In this document: in pieces, positions 37,960 to 47,051 of the stretch | Layout of the letters: each line of letters begins with the position of its first letter | Numbering within the stretch: the first letter of the stretch is position 1 | Source: CAVQRB01 sp963715055 | Lineage (GTDB): Bacteria > Pseudomonadota > Alphaproteobacteria > Rhodobacterales > Rhodobacteraceae | NCBI GenBank assembly: GCA_963715055.1 | Contig: CAVQRB010000018.1 | Location: 248,001 to 312,000, forward strand | Direction: 5' to 3' | Length of the DNA: 64,000 nucleotides | Program-made: the position numbers and the translations under genes | The notes under the pieces: model-generated | Seen by the model: the letters and a program-made list of their open reading frames with translations, nothing else | Told to the model about the DNA's origin: nothing | Databases searched by the model: none

Positions 37960-39021
37960 TCAGAACGACCCGCGACGCATCAGACCAAGGGCCACGAGTT
38001 GCTGCCACCCTTCGTAGCGCACAGAAGCCTCGCACCAGAAATCGGGATTGCGCGTCAGGGCCATGTAGTAGTCGTCGTAAAGCGCGGAATTCGAGAAATG
38101 CTCACCGCGCGCCTGTTCAGTGGCAGCCCTCTCGGCCGTCCCGGGCAGGAATTTCGTGTGCAGAAGCGCGCCCGACGGGCGGGTCTCGGGCTCGGCTTCA
38201 TAGGTGCGGTTCAGCAAGACCGGCAGAGCCGTGTGCGTCGAATTCACGTAGACGTAGGACCGATGCCACTTCACCAAAGGGATTTTGTTCAACGTGGGCG
38301 CGCGCTTCGGTGCCTCCTGGAAGAAAACCCGTGCCCGGGGACCACCCTGAAGCCAGAGGTTGCTCAGCTTCGGCTGGACCTGGGACCAGTAGCCACCTGC
38401 GTCGAACCAGCCAAGAACGGCAAGCGGATCCTGTCCGGCTTCGTACCGGACATCCTCCACCGGCCCTTTCGGGTAGAGGTCGAGCATAACTGCGCCGAGA
38501 ATGGGCAGGCCCAGTGCATCAAGTTCCTGCGTCAGGTCACGCAAAGGGCGTTCCGGATAGCCCGGATAGATCAGCAACTCATCCGCATCCACGGTCAGCG
38601 TCCAGTGCCCGTGTCCGTGGCAGCGCAGAAGCCAGGTAAGCCAATCCATCCCGAAGCGCGACGCCTTGTAGCCAGCGGATGTCTGCCAGAGCGAGACATC
38701 GGGCTGCGACGCAAGGTAATCCGACGTACCGTCGTCGCTGTCGTTGTCGACGATCAGAAAATGCGACACGCCCATGCGCCGGTAGTGATCGAGGAAATGC
38801 GGGAGCCGCATCAGTTCATTGCGCATCGTGGCAAAGAGCAGGATGTCCGCGGCGGCGATGCTGCCGGTCCTGTCGATCTGCGGTGAGAGCTCATGACGTT
38901 TCCGGAACGCGCGGAGCAGAAACCGGCGCCTACGCCACCGCAGCTTGTACCGCCGCCAGAGCGACATGCGTGGCGTGTCGTGGATGAAATCGACTTTCAA
39001 GTTTCCGGGCTCTGCAGACAT
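37960..39021 (-). CDS. Glycosyltransferase family 2, paralogue of the downstream gene
   Basis: A 353-residue enzyme with RNELMRLPHFLDHYRRMGV, FLIVDNDSDDGTSDYL and the DxD-type VDADELLIYPGY. It is closely similar to the 336-residue gene at 36778-37788, including the shared LWLQGGPRARVFFQE / LWIQGGPRCRTFFPE block. The 171 bases between the two genes are AT-richer than the surroundings and hold no gene; they may contain a promoter for the downstream pair. No membrane segment is visible. Confidence 0.85.
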   Translation of the reverse strand: MSAEPGNLKVDFIHDTPRMSLWRRYKLRWRRRRFLLRAFRKRHELSPQIDRTGSIAAADILLFATMRNELMRLPHFLDHYRRMGVSHFLIVDNDSDDGTSDYLASQPDVSLWQTSAGYKASRFGMDWLTWLLRCHGHGHWTLTVDADELLIYPGYPERPLRDLTQELDALGLPILGAVMLDLYPKGPVEDVRYEAGQDPLAVLGWFDAGGYWSQVQPKLSNLWLQGGPRARVFFQEAPKRAPTLNKIPLVKWHRSYVYVNSTHTALPVLLNRTYEAEPETRPSGALLHTKFLPGTAERAATEQARGEHFSNSALYDDYYMALTRNPDFWCEASVRYEGWQQLVALGLMRRGSF

Positions 39022-39128
39022 GCACCAATACCGTTCGTTCTGCGATCTGCAGGTCGAAAACGATACGGGATTTTCGGAAAAAGGAAAGCGGCGGCCATGA
39101 TGCCGAACTGCGGCTCAGACCGGCGCGA

Positions 39129-40022
39129 TTACTCGGCGGCCTTGCTCAACGTCACGATTTCCCGCAGGAAGCCAGACAGGTCATCGCGCAGATCATCGCG
39201 CGCAAGGCCGAAAGCGACCGTCGCCTGCAGGAAACCCGACTTGGAGCCGCAATCGTAACGCTGGCCCCGGAAGCGATACCCTGAAACGCGCCGGCCGTTG
39301 GCAATCTCGGCCGCGATCGCGTCCGTCAGTTGGATTTCACCGCCCGCGCCGGTCTTCATCTTGTTCAGATTGACCAGCACATCCGGGGACAGGATATAAC
39401 GCCCGATCACCGCGAGGTTCGAAGGTGCCGTGCCAGCGACGGGTTTCTCGACCATGCCCTTGACGTTCACGATGGAGCCCAGATCTTCCTCCACATCGAG
39501 AATACCGTAGGACGAGGTCTTCTCCGCTGCCACTTCCATCGCGGCCACCATGCTACCACCTGTCTGTGCATAGGCTTCCACCATCTGCTGCAAACAGGGC
39601 TTCTCCGCAGAGATCACGTCATCAGGCAGGATAACAGCGAAAGGCTCTTCCCCGATCAGGCGGCGCGCACACCAGACGGCGTGACCCAGTCCCAGCGCCT
39701 TGTGCTGGCGGATATAGGCGATCGCACCGCTTTCCATATTGGTGGATTTCAGCGCTTCCAGGAGGTCTTTCTTGCCTTTCCGCCGCAGCTCCTGTTCAAG
39801 CTGGGGCGCGTGGTCGAAATAGTCTTCCAAAGCCCCTTTGCCGCGCGAGGTCACAAAGATGAACTCCTTGATCCCGGCCGCGCGCGCCTCGTCGATCGCG
39901 TATTGGATCAGTGGCCGGTCGACCAGGGTCATGATCTCCTTCGGAACCGATTTCGTCGCCGGCAGAAACCGCGTCCCCATGCCTGCAACGGGAAAAATCG
40001 CTTTCGTTACTTTACGCTTCAT
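39129..40022 (-). CDS. galU: UTP-glucose-1-phosphate uridylyltransferase
   Basis: A 297-residue nucleotidyltransferase that makes UDP-glucose for polysaccharides and glycolipids. The N-terminus KAIFPVAGMGTRFLPATKSV carries the nucleotide-binding loop; KEIMTLVDRPLIQY and EKPVAGTAPSNLAVIGRY are typical. I chose the ATG at 40022 (MKRKVTKAIF); the frame stays open upstream to 40154 without family sequence. It lies behind the two GT2 genes' region and may supply their donor. The 237 bases upstream, 40023-40259, hold no gene that I can support. Confidence 0.96.
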   Translation of the reverse strand: MKRKVTKAIFPVAGMGTRFLPATKSVPKEIMTLVDRPLIQYAIDEARAAGIKEFIFVTSRGKGALEDYFDHAPQLEQELRRKGKKDLLEALKSTNMESGAIAYIRQHKALGLGHAVWCARRLIGEEPFAVILPDDVISAEKPCLQQMVEAYAQTGGSMVAAMEVAAEKTSSYGILDVEEDLGSIVNVKGMVEKPVAGTAPSNLAVIGRYILSPDVLVNLNKMKTGAGGEIQLTDAIAAEIANGRRVSGYRFRGQRYDCGSKSGFLQATVAFGLARDDLRDDLSGFLREIVTLSKAAE

Positions 40023-40259
40023 GTTGTTTCCAGTGTTCCGTATTCCAAACGCCTGAGTATCACCATTATTTCTCAAGTTGGACCCAAAACCTGGGGATTG
40101 GAAGCCCAGCGCGCTTATTGAGCACAGTCCCGCTTGTGTGTCCCAACCTATCATCAGTTTTGAGACTGAAACATGTCAAAATCATGCTGTCTTGCTCAGG
40201 CTGTGCAGGTTTTGCGCACGGCTGGATTGCATGCCTGTTCCAGTGCCGGACGCTGAAAG

Positions 40260-41060
40260 TCATTCGAGTCCCATCTTGTTCATCATGGCCTCCAGCTTTG
40301 GGACGTCCGCAGGATTGTTCAGTTCCCAGAATTCCCTTTCTCTTGCCTGCACTTCCACACAAAGAACGGACCTGCCGTTCTCCAAGAAGCGCAACTGCTC
40401 GAGGCCTTCGAGAAGCTCGAGCGGTCCGACAGGCCATCCGGGATAAGCGGCAAGGGCGTCGGGGCGGTAGGCGTAGACACCGACATGGTGAAACACCGGG
40501 GTCTGCTCGGCGGCGCCATAGGTTTTCGCGGCAAAGGGAATCACTTCCTTCGAAAAGTAGAGCGCCTGATTGCTCCGCCCGAACACCGCCGTCGTGCCAC
40601 CGACCCGCCCGTGTCTGCGGTCGTCCAAAAGGCCGTTCAATGTCGCACCGTCACAGCGCAGAACCGGTGTGGCGATTTCCGCATCCGACGCGGCGCGCAG
40701 CCCGGCGATGAGGTCCTCGACAAACCAGGGCGGCGTGAGGGGCGCATCGCCTTGCAGATTGACCACGATGTCGAAGGCCGAGCCTATCGCCGCATGCGCT
40801 TCGGCGCAGCGCTCGGTGCCATTGGCGCAGGTTTCCGAGGTCATCACGACCTCGGCGCCAAAGGCTTCCGCCGCGGAGCGAATGCGGTCGTCATCGGTGG
40901 CGACGACGACGCGGTCGACACCGGAAACGCTTTTGGCGGCCCGCCAGCTGCGTTCGATCAGGCTCATGGATTTGCCCGTCGCACCGCGCAGCGCGACAAG
41001 CGGCTTGCCCGGATAGCGCGTGGAGGCATAGCGCGCAGGGATGACAATCAGGACCGACAT
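40260..41060 (-). CDS. kdsB: 3-deoxy-manno-octulosonate cytidylyltransferase
   Basis: A 266-residue enzyme that activates Kdo as CMP-Kdo for lipid A core or capsule. VIPARYASTRYPGKPLV is the CTP-binding start; VVVATDDDRI and NLQGDAPL are also diagnostic. The start at 41060 overlaps the cysQ stop (TGATG), so the two are coupled. Sequences of KdsB are usually near 250 residues; the extra length here is in the middle (VLRCDGATLNGLLDDRRHGR), which is common in roseobacter proteins. Confidence 0.93.
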   Translation of the reverse strand: MSVLIVIPARYASTRYPGKPLVALRGATGKSMSLIERSWRAAKSVSGVDRVVVATDDDRIRSAAEAFGAEVVMTSETCANGTERCAEAHAAIGSAFDIVVNLQGDAPLTPPWFVEDLIAGLRAASDAEIATPVLRCDGATLNGLLDDRRHGRVGGTTAVFGRSNQALYFSKEVIPFAAKTYGAAEQTPVFHHVGVYAYRPDALAAYPGWPVGPLELLEGLEQLRFLENGRSVLCVEVQAREREFWELNNPADVPKLEAMMNKMGLE

Positions 41061-41860
41061 CAGGTCTGCCGCAGCTCCACGCCGGGGGAGGTAACAATGA
41101 AAAACGGGTTCTCATAGCCCTGTTTGCCGTAGGTAAGGGGGGCCAGAGTGTCGAACCGCAAGACCGAGCCGCCCGCGCCTGCGACGACCGCATGGCCGGC
41201 GGCGGTATCCCATTCCATCGTGCGTCCCAGACGCGGGTAGAGATCCGCCTCTCCGGTCGCGACCAGACAGAACTTGAGGGAACTGCCTGCGCTCTTCATG
41301 TCTTGCACGGCGTATTTCGCAATGTAATCGTCGGTCGCCTGATCGCGGTGCGACTTGGAGGCGACGACGAAAAGCGCCGAATTATCCGGGTCAGAGACGG
41401 ATACTTCGCGCAACTCACCGATGGCATCATGGTCGAACGGCCCGGTTTCCTCGACCGAATGACCATCGGCTCTTGTGTAGAACATCCGCCCGCGCGCCGG
41501 TGCGTAAACGACACCGCGGGTCGGCACGCCATTCTCTACCAGCGCGATGTTCACGGTGAAATCGCCCCGTCGCTGGATGAACTCCTTGGTCCCGTCCAGC
41601 GGATCGACGATCAGGAAGACGTCAGCCGATTGCCCGTGTGTCCTGGATTGCTCCTCCGTGACCAGCGTGATTTCGGGAAATGCGGCCCGAAGCCCTGCCG
41701 AAATGATCGCGTCCGCCGCCTCGTCCGCTTCCGTGACCGGGCTTTTGTCCAACTTGACCTTTACCTCGACCTCATCGGCTTCGTATATTTCCATGATGCG
41801 CGCACCGGCCTCAAGCGACAATCTGCGCATGACCTCGGTTAACTTTTTGTAATCAATCAT
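41060..41860 (-). CDS. cysQ: 3'(2'),5'-bisphosphate nucleotidase CysQ
   Basis: A protein of about 266 residues of the inositol-monophosphatase superfamily that removes 3'-phosphoadenosine 5'-phosphate formed in sulfur metabolism. Metal sites are in TLVTEEQ and IVDPLDGTKEFIQRRG; the C-terminal motif is MEWDTAAGHAVVAGAGG. Starts at 41902, 41893 and 41860 are possible. I chose 41860 (MIDYKKLTEVMRRL) because family similarity starts there and AGGA sits about 11 bases upstream. It is coupled to kdsB through a TGATG overlap and is divergent from the ABC permease gene. Confidence 0.9.
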   Translation of the reverse strand: MIDYKKLTEVMRRLSLEAGARIMEIYEADEVEVKVKLDKSPVTEADEAADAIISAGLRAAFPEITLVTEEQSRTHGQSADVFLIVDPLDGTKEFIQRRGDFTVNIALVENGVPTRGVVYAPARGRMFYTRADGHSVEETGPFDHDAIGELREVSVSDPDNSALFVVASKSHRDQATDDYIAKYAVQDMKSAGSSLKFCLVATGEADLYPRLGRTMEWDTAAGHAVVAGAGGSVLRFDTLAPLTYGKQGYENPFFIVTSPGVELRQT

Positions 41861-41975
41861 TTTCCAGTATTTCCTGAACTCATTGATGTTCATTTCCTGC
41901 ATCCTTATGCTGCGGCTCTAACGGAACAGCAAGAAATCCATGCGATAGAGCAGTGTTCGAAAGGGTAGCGCCGTA

Positions 41976-42801
41976 ATGTTCCAGACCAGAATGACACGCA
42001 GCAGTGCCATGGGATCGGCACTGACAATCTTCGAGCTTGTCTATCATTCCGTGGTGCGTTCCATCCGCAAAAGCCATTCAAACGCATTTCTTGCGATCGG
42101 CATCAACGTGCTGCAAGCAGTCATATTCGTGTTGGCGTTTTATTTCATGTTCGTCCTTCTCGGTCTGCGGGGGAGCGCGATCCGGGGTGATTTCCTGCTC
42201 TACATCATGTCAGGTGTCTTCATCTTCATGACCCACACCAAGGCGATGTCCGCCGTCTTCGGATCCGAGGGGCCGGCGAGCCCGATGATGCAACATGCGC
42301 CCGATGAACACGATCATCGCCATCGCCTCCGCCGCCCTGGGATCGCTCTACATCCAGATTCTCTCCATGGCGGTCATCCTCTTTGTCTACCATGTGGCCT
42401 TCACGCCGATCACGGTCGAGGAACCATTCGCAGCTTTCGGCATGTTCATGATCGGATGGTTCACCGGTGTTGCCATTGGTCTCGTGCTCCTCGCGGTCAA
42501 GCCGTGGTTTCCGCAAACCGTCACGATCTTCAACACGATCTACCAGCGTGCCAACATGATCGCCTCCGGCAAGATGTTCGTCGCCAACACCCTGCCCGGT
42601 TTCATGCTGGCGATGTTCGACTGGAACCCGCTCTTTCACTGCATCGACCAGGCGCGTGGCTTCATCTTCATCAACTACAACCCGCGCTATTCGGATTGGC
42701 ACTATGCCGTATGGGTGGGTGTTGTCCTGGTGATGATCGGGCTGATGGGCGAGTTCTATACCCGGCGTCATGCATCGCTCAGCTGGAGCGCCCGCCGCTG
42801 A
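41976..42801 (+). pseudogene. ABC-2 type polysaccharide export permease (KpsM-like), one-base frameshift near 42300
   Basis: Two frames together give a six-helix permease of 274 residues. The first frame starts MFQTRMTRSSAMGSALTIFE and is good through HTKAMSAVFGSEGPASPMM; it then becomes nonsense. The other frame takes over as MNTIIAIASAALGSLYIQ and runs to FYTRRHASLSWSARR. Removing one C at 42300-42302 joins them. The family exports capsule or O-antigen chains together with a KpsT-like ATPase, which is not in this window. AAGGG precedes the ATG. If the shift is real, export through this protein would be lost. Confidence 0.82.
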
Positions 42802-43006
42802 CGCACAGAGCCGGTAACGGCATCGGACGCGAGGCACAGCTGTCCGGTAGCGAAATCCATCCCGCCATATGTCGTGCGATGGAATGGCAACGAATACCAC
42901 ACGGCAGGCAGATCGGCGCAGTGCAAGGCGGCTCTCAGTCTCTAGACAGGGGCATCATCAACAGGTCGCGTCGGTTGATTTTTCGCCACGACGTTTGCAG
43001 GGCAGT

Positions 43007-43609
43007 TCAGGTGACGACCCGCAAGGTGAGATTGATGCGACCGCCCTGCGCCAGCAGGGACGACGACCCGAACCTGATCCTGTCCACGCCGTGAAACGCC
43101 AGGCGCGCTGCACCGCCCATCACGACGACATCGCCCGATTGCAACCAAAGGGATTGCGTCCGGTCCGACCTTGCGGCGCCGCCCATCCGGAAGAGCCCGT
43201 CGTCACCGAGACTGACGGACAGCACCGGCAAGTCGAAATCGGCCTCGTCCTTGTCCTGATGCAGTCCCATCCGCGCGCCTTCGCCGTAGAAATTGATCAG
43301 ACAGCACTCCGGTTGACGATCGACGCCGCTCAGCGCGTCCCAAATGGCCAGAACCGGCTCCGGTATCGACGGCCAAGGCATGCCGGCCGGGTGTCGCGCC
43401 TCATAGCGATAGCCCGCCCGGTCGCTGATCCAGCCGAACTGCCCGGCGGCTGTCATCCGTACCGACATCTTGCCGCCTCGCGGCGTCTTTGGTGCCAACA
43501 GCGGTGCCTGCGCCACGACCTCGCGCAAGGCGGCCAGCAGGTCCAACTGCGCGGGACCGTCGAGGTAGCTGCGGTGAATCTCGAAACCGCCGAAACGAAG
43601 GACGGACAT
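43007..43609 (-). CDS. alkB: Alpha-ketoglutarate-dependent DNA dealkylase AlkB
   Basis: A 200-residue Fe(II)/2-oxoglutarate dioxygenase that removes methyl lesions such as 1-methyladenine from DNA. The iron ligands are in GLHQDKDEADF (HxD) and LAFHGVDRI (His); the 2-oxoglutarate arginine is in RINLTLR. PSIPEPVLAIWDAL and LINFYGEGARMG are typical. I chose the ATG at 43609 (MSVLRFGGFE); a start at 43720 would add an atypical tail. It is divergent from dnaK. No ada gene is adjacent. Confidence 0.93.
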   Translation of the reverse strand: MSVLRFGGFEIHRSYLDGPAQLDLLAALREVVAQAPLLAPKTPRGGKMSVRMTAAGQFGWISDRAGYRYEARHPAGMPWPSIPEPVLAIWDALSGVDRQPECCLINFYGEGARMGLHQDKDEADFDLPVLSVSLGDDGLFRMGGAARSDRTQSLWLQSGDVVVMGGAARLAFHGVDRIRFGSSSLLAQGGRINLTLRVVT

Positions 43610-43676
43610 CCGGTGACGGGCTCCTTGCAATACGAAAAAATATAGCCAGTTTTCCACGGCACGCGGCACGGAAAGG

Positions 43677-43705
43677 TTGCAGGCCTGCGGACCCCTCCTT
43701 ATATA
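43677..43705 (+). promoter_or_regulatory. Candidate dnaK promoter (sigma-70 and possibly RpoH)
   Basis: TTGCAG (43677-43682) and TATATA (43700-43705) are separated by 17 bases, a good vegetative promoter. The same site reads TTG, 18 bases, CTTATAT, which resembles heat-shock sigma factor sites of Rhodobacter relatives. It lies about 110 bases before the dnaK start. Confidence 0.5.
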
Positions 43706-43817
43706 CCCCTCGGAACGCATGAAGCACTATGGTTTCATGTGAAATCGGATCGGGGACCGGGCGCCATAAAGGGTCCAGGCTCCGTGTCATCGCCTTGAGT
43801 AAAAGAGGGATCTAAAA

Positions 43818-45731
43818 ATGGCCAAAGTGATTGGTATCGACCTTGGAACAACAAACAGCTGTATCGCCATCATGGATGGGAGCCAGCCGCGTGTAATCGA
43901 AAACTCCGAAGGCGCGCGCACGACGCCGTCCATCGTTGCTTTCACGGATAACGAGCGCCTGGTGGGACAACCCGCGAAACGGCAAGCCGTAACCAACCCG
44001 GACAATACGATTTTCGGCGTCAAGCGTCTGATCGGCCGTCGCAATGACGACCCGGATCTGGCCAAGGACAAAAAGAATCTCCCGTTCACAGTGATCGACG
44101 GCGGCAACGGCGACGCCTGGGTCGAAGCCAAGGGTGAGAAATACTCCCCGAGCCAGATCTCTGCCTTCATTCTCGGCAAGATGAAGGAAACCGCGGAGAG
44201 CTATCTTGGCGAAGAGGTCACGCAGGCCGTCATCACCGTGCCCGCCTATTTCAACGACGCCCAGCGTCAGGCCACGAAGGACGCCGGCAAGATCGCCGGT
44301 CTCGAAGTGCTGCGCATCATCAACGAGCCAACAGCCGCCGCGCTTGCCTATGGTCTCGACAAGAAGAACACGCAGACCATCGCGGTCTATGATCTCGGCG
44401 GCGGCACCTTCGACGTGACGATCCTCGAGATCGACGACGGCCTCTTCGAAGTGAAATCCACCAACGGCGATACCTTCCTCGGCGGTGAAGACTTCGACAT
44501 GCGCATCGTCAACTACCTCGCCGACGAGTTCAAGAAAGAGCACTCCGTCGACCTGACCAAGGACAAGATGGCGCTTCAGCGGCTCAAGGAAGCCGCCGAG
44601 AAAGCCAAGATCGAACTCTCGAGCTCCAGCCAGACCGAGATCAACCAGCCGTTCATCTCCATGGGCGCCAACGGGCAACCGCTGCACATGGTCATGAAGC
44701 TGACGCGCTCGAAGCTGGAAAGCCTCGTGGGCGATCTGATCAAGTCCTCGCTGAAGCCTTGCGCCGCCGCATTGAAAGACGCCGGTCTGTCGGCCAGTGA
44801 CATTGACGAAGTGGTCCTGGTCGGTGGTATGACCCGGATGCCGAAAGTGGTCGAGGAAGTGACGAAGTTCTTCGGCAAGGAACCGCACAAGGGTGTGAAC
44901 CCGGATGAGGTGGTGGCCATGGGTGCCGCCATTCAGGCCGGCGTCCTGCAAGGCGACGTCAAGGACGTGGTCCTGCTTGATGTGACCCCGCTGTCGCTCG
45001 GTATCGAGACGCTTGGCGGTGTCTTCACCCGTCTGATCGACCGCAACACCACGATCCCGACGAAGAAATCGCAGATCTTCTCCACGGCGGAGGACAATCA
45101 GAACGCCGTGACGATCCGCGTCTTCCAAGGCGAACGCGAAATGGCTTCGGACAACAAGATCCTCGGTGCTTTCAACCTCGAAAACATTCCGCCAGCGCCG
45201 CGCGGCATGCCGCAGATCGAAGTGACCTTCGACATTGACGCCAACGGCATCGTTTCCGTCGGCGCGCTCGACAAGGGCACAGGCAAGGAACAGAAGATCA
45301 CGATCCAGGCCTCGGGCGGTCTCTCGGACGATGACATCGAGAAGATGATCAAGGACGCCGAAGAGAATGCCGAGAGCGACAAGGCACGTCGCGCCCTGAT
45401 CGAGGCGAAGAACCAGGCGGAATCGCTGATCCACTCGACCGAGAAATCGATCGAGGAGCATTCCGACAAGGTGGATCCAACGACGGTCGAAGCCATCGAA
45501 CTGGCGATTGCGGCCCTCAAGGACGAGCTGGAAAACGACAACGTCGACAAGATCAAGTCGGGTATCCAGAACGTCACGGAAGCGGCCATGAAACTGGGCG
45601 AGGCCATCTACAAGTCGGCGCAGGAAGAGCGCGATGACGATGTGGCCGAGCCTTCGGACGCCCGGCGCGGCGATGACGACGACATCGTCGATGCCGATTT
45701 CGAAGATCTCGACAAAGACAAGCGCGCTTGA
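43818..45731 (+). CDS. dnaK: Molecular chaperone DnaK (Hsp70)
   Basis: A 637-residue Hsp70 that binds unfolded peptides in an ATP cycle with DnaJ and GrpE. The N-terminus VIGIDLGTTNSCIAIMDG and the nucleotide-binding motifs IAVYDLGGGTFDVTIL and EVVLVGGMTRMPKV are complete; the substrate domain and the lid follow, ending in the acidic tail DDDDIVDADFEDLDKDKRA. The length is normal. A ribosome site AGAGGGA lies before the ATG. dnaJ follows after 76 bases, across a perfect hairpin without a U-tract. Confidence 0.98.
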   Translation: MAKVIGIDLGTTNSCIAIMDGSQPRVIENSEGARTTPSIVAFTDNERLVGQPAKRQAVTNPDNTIFGVKRLIGRRNDDPDLAKDKKNLPFTVIDGGNGDAWVEAKGEKYSPSQISAFILGKMKETAESYLGEEVTQAVITVPAYFNDAQRQATKDAGKIAGLEVLRIINEPTAAALAYGLDKKNTQTIAVYDLGGGTFDVTILEIDDGLFEVKSTNGDTFLGGEDFDMRIVNYLADEFKKEHSVDLTKDKMALQRLKEAAEKAKIELSSSSQTEINQPFISMGANGQPLHMVMKLTRSKLESLVGDLIKSSLKPCAAALKDAGLSASDIDEVVLVGGMTRMPKVVEEVTKFFGKEPHKGVNPDEVVAMGAAIQAGVLQGDVKDVVLLDVTPLSLGIETLGGVFTRLIDRNTTIPTKKSQIFSTAEDNQNAVTIRVFQGEREMASDNKILGAFNLENIPPAPRGMPQIEVTFDIDANGIVSVGALDKGTGKEQKITIQASGGLSDDDIEKMIKDAEENAESDKARRALIEAKNQAESLIHSTEKSIEEHSDKVDPTTVEAIELAIAALKDELENDNVDKIKSGIQNVTEAAMKLGEAIYKSAQEERDDDVAEPSDARRGDDDDIVDADFEDLDKDKRA

Positions 45732-45758
45732 GCCGCACATAACCCGGAACCTCTGGAA

Positions 45759-45780
45759 AGGCCGACCCAAGGGTCGGCCT
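45759..45780 (+). repeat. Perfect inverted repeat between dnaK and dnaJ
   Basis: AGGCCGACCC (45759-45768) and GGGTCGGCCT (45771-45780) form a ten-base-pair hairpin with a minimal loop. No run of T follows, so it is not a standard terminator. It may protect or partly attenuate the dnaK-dnaJ message. Confidence 0.6.
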
Positions 45781-45807
45781 ACCACGTTCAACTAAGGGAC
45801 ATTTTCC

Positions 45808-46959
45808 ATGGCAAAACGTGACTACTACGAGATTCTCGGCGTCGCCAAGGGAGCCTCGGCCGACGAAATCAAGAAAGGCTACCGCCAAAAAGCCAAGGAG
45901 CTTCACCCTGATCGGAACGCCGACAATCCCGACGCGGAAGCAAAGTTCAAGGAAGCCAACGAAGCCTACGAAGTTCTGAAGGACGCCGACAAGAAAGCCG
46001 CTTACGACCGTTACGGCCATGCCGCGTTCGAAGGTGGCATGGGCAATGGTGCACGCCGTCCGGGCGGCGGTTTCGGTCCGGGTCAGGGTGATTTCTCCTC
46101 CGCCTTCTCCGATGTCTTCGACGATCTCTTCGGCGATTTCATGGGCGGCCAGCAACGCGGGGGCCGTCGCGCCGCGCGCGGCTCGGATCTGCGCTACAAC
46201 CTCAAGGTCTCGCTCGAAGAAGCCTTCGCCGGCATGCAGAAGACCATCAACGTGCCGACCTCCATCAGTTGCGGCCCCTGCAAGGGCTCAGGAGCCGAAG
46301 GCGGCGCGGAACCGACGACCTGTCCGACCTGTTCCGGCATGGGAAAGGTTCGCGCGCAGCAGGGTTTCTTCACTGTCGAGCGCACCTGCCCGACCTGCTC
46401 GGGTCTCGGTCAGATCATCAAGAACCCCTGCAATACCTGCAAGGGTGCCGGACGCGTCGAAAAGGAACGCGCGTTGTCGGTCAATATCCCGGCCGGGGTA
46501 GAGACCGGAACGCGCATCCGGCTCGCCGGTGAAGGCGAGGCGGGCATGCGCGGCGGACCCTCCGGCGATCTCTACATTTTCATTGAGGTCAAGCAGCACG
46601 AGTTGTTCCAGCGCGAGGGCGCCAACCTCTTCTGTCGGGTGCCGGTGTCGATGGCGAAAGCGGCTTTGGGCGGCTCCATCGAAGTGCCTACGATCGACGG
46701 CGGACGCGGAAGGGTCCAGATCCCGGCCGGCAGCCAGTCGGGACGCCAGATGCGCTTGCGGGCCAAGGGGATGCCGGCTCTGCGCGGCGGCGCTGCCGGT
46801 GACATGTTCATCGAGCTGGCGGTGGAGACACCTGTCAACCTGACGGCACGCCAGAAGGAACTGCTCGCCGAATTCGACGATCTTTCGGAGAACAACAATC
46901 CCGAGACCTCCAGCTTCTTTTCCTCCGTGAAGAGTTTCTGGGACTCGATGAAAGGCTGA
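45808..46959 (+). CDS. dnaJ: Co-chaperone DnaJ (Hsp40 type A)
   Basis: A 383-residue type I Hsp40. The J domain has the HPD motif (ELHPDRNADNP, near residue 33); a Gly/Phe-rich linker follows (RRPGGGFGPGQGDF); then a zinc domain with four CxxCxGxG-type repeats (CGPCKGSG, CPTCSGMG, CPTCSGLG, CNTCKGAG) and two C-terminal substrate domains. It stimulates DnaK ATPase. A terminator follows at 47006-47029. Confidence 0.97.
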   Translation: MAKRDYYEILGVAKGASADEIKKGYRQKAKELHPDRNADNPDAEAKFKEANEAYEVLKDADKKAAYDRYGHAAFEGGMGNGARRPGGGFGPGQGDFSSAFSDVFDDLFGDFMGGQQRGGRRAARGSDLRYNLKVSLEEAFAGMQKTINVPTSISCGPCKGSGAEGGAEPTTCPTCSGMGKVRAQQGFFTVERTCPTCSGLGQIIKNPCNTCKGAGRVEKERALSVNIPAGVETGTRIRLAGEGEAGMRGGPSGDLYIFIEVKQHELFQREGANLFCRVPVSMAKAALGGSIEVPTIDGGRGRVQIPAGSQSGRQMRLRAKGMPALRGGAAGDMFIELAVETPVNLTARQKELLAEFDDLSENNNPETSSFFSSVKSFWDSMKG

Positions 46960-47005
46960 GCGGCGCGGCGGGTCTGCTGGTCCCGTCCCCAATCTGACAC
47001 GATGG

Positions 47006-47029
47006 AAGGCGGCCGAGGCCGCCTTTTTT
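47006..47029 (+). terminator. Intrinsic terminator of dnaK-dnaJ
   Basis: AAGGCGGCC (47006-47014) and GGCCGCCTT (47017-47025) form a strong stem followed by a run of six T. It lies 47 bases after dnaJ and ends the operon, just before the convergent gene at 47052. Confidence 0.85.
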
Positions 47030-47051
47030 CGTGTCCATCTTTGGCGATGCT

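Noticed and set aside
43812..45791. 659-codon open frame on the minus strand
   Set aside because: It is the antisense shadow of dnaK; long antisense frames opposite dnaK are a well-known codon-bias artefact.
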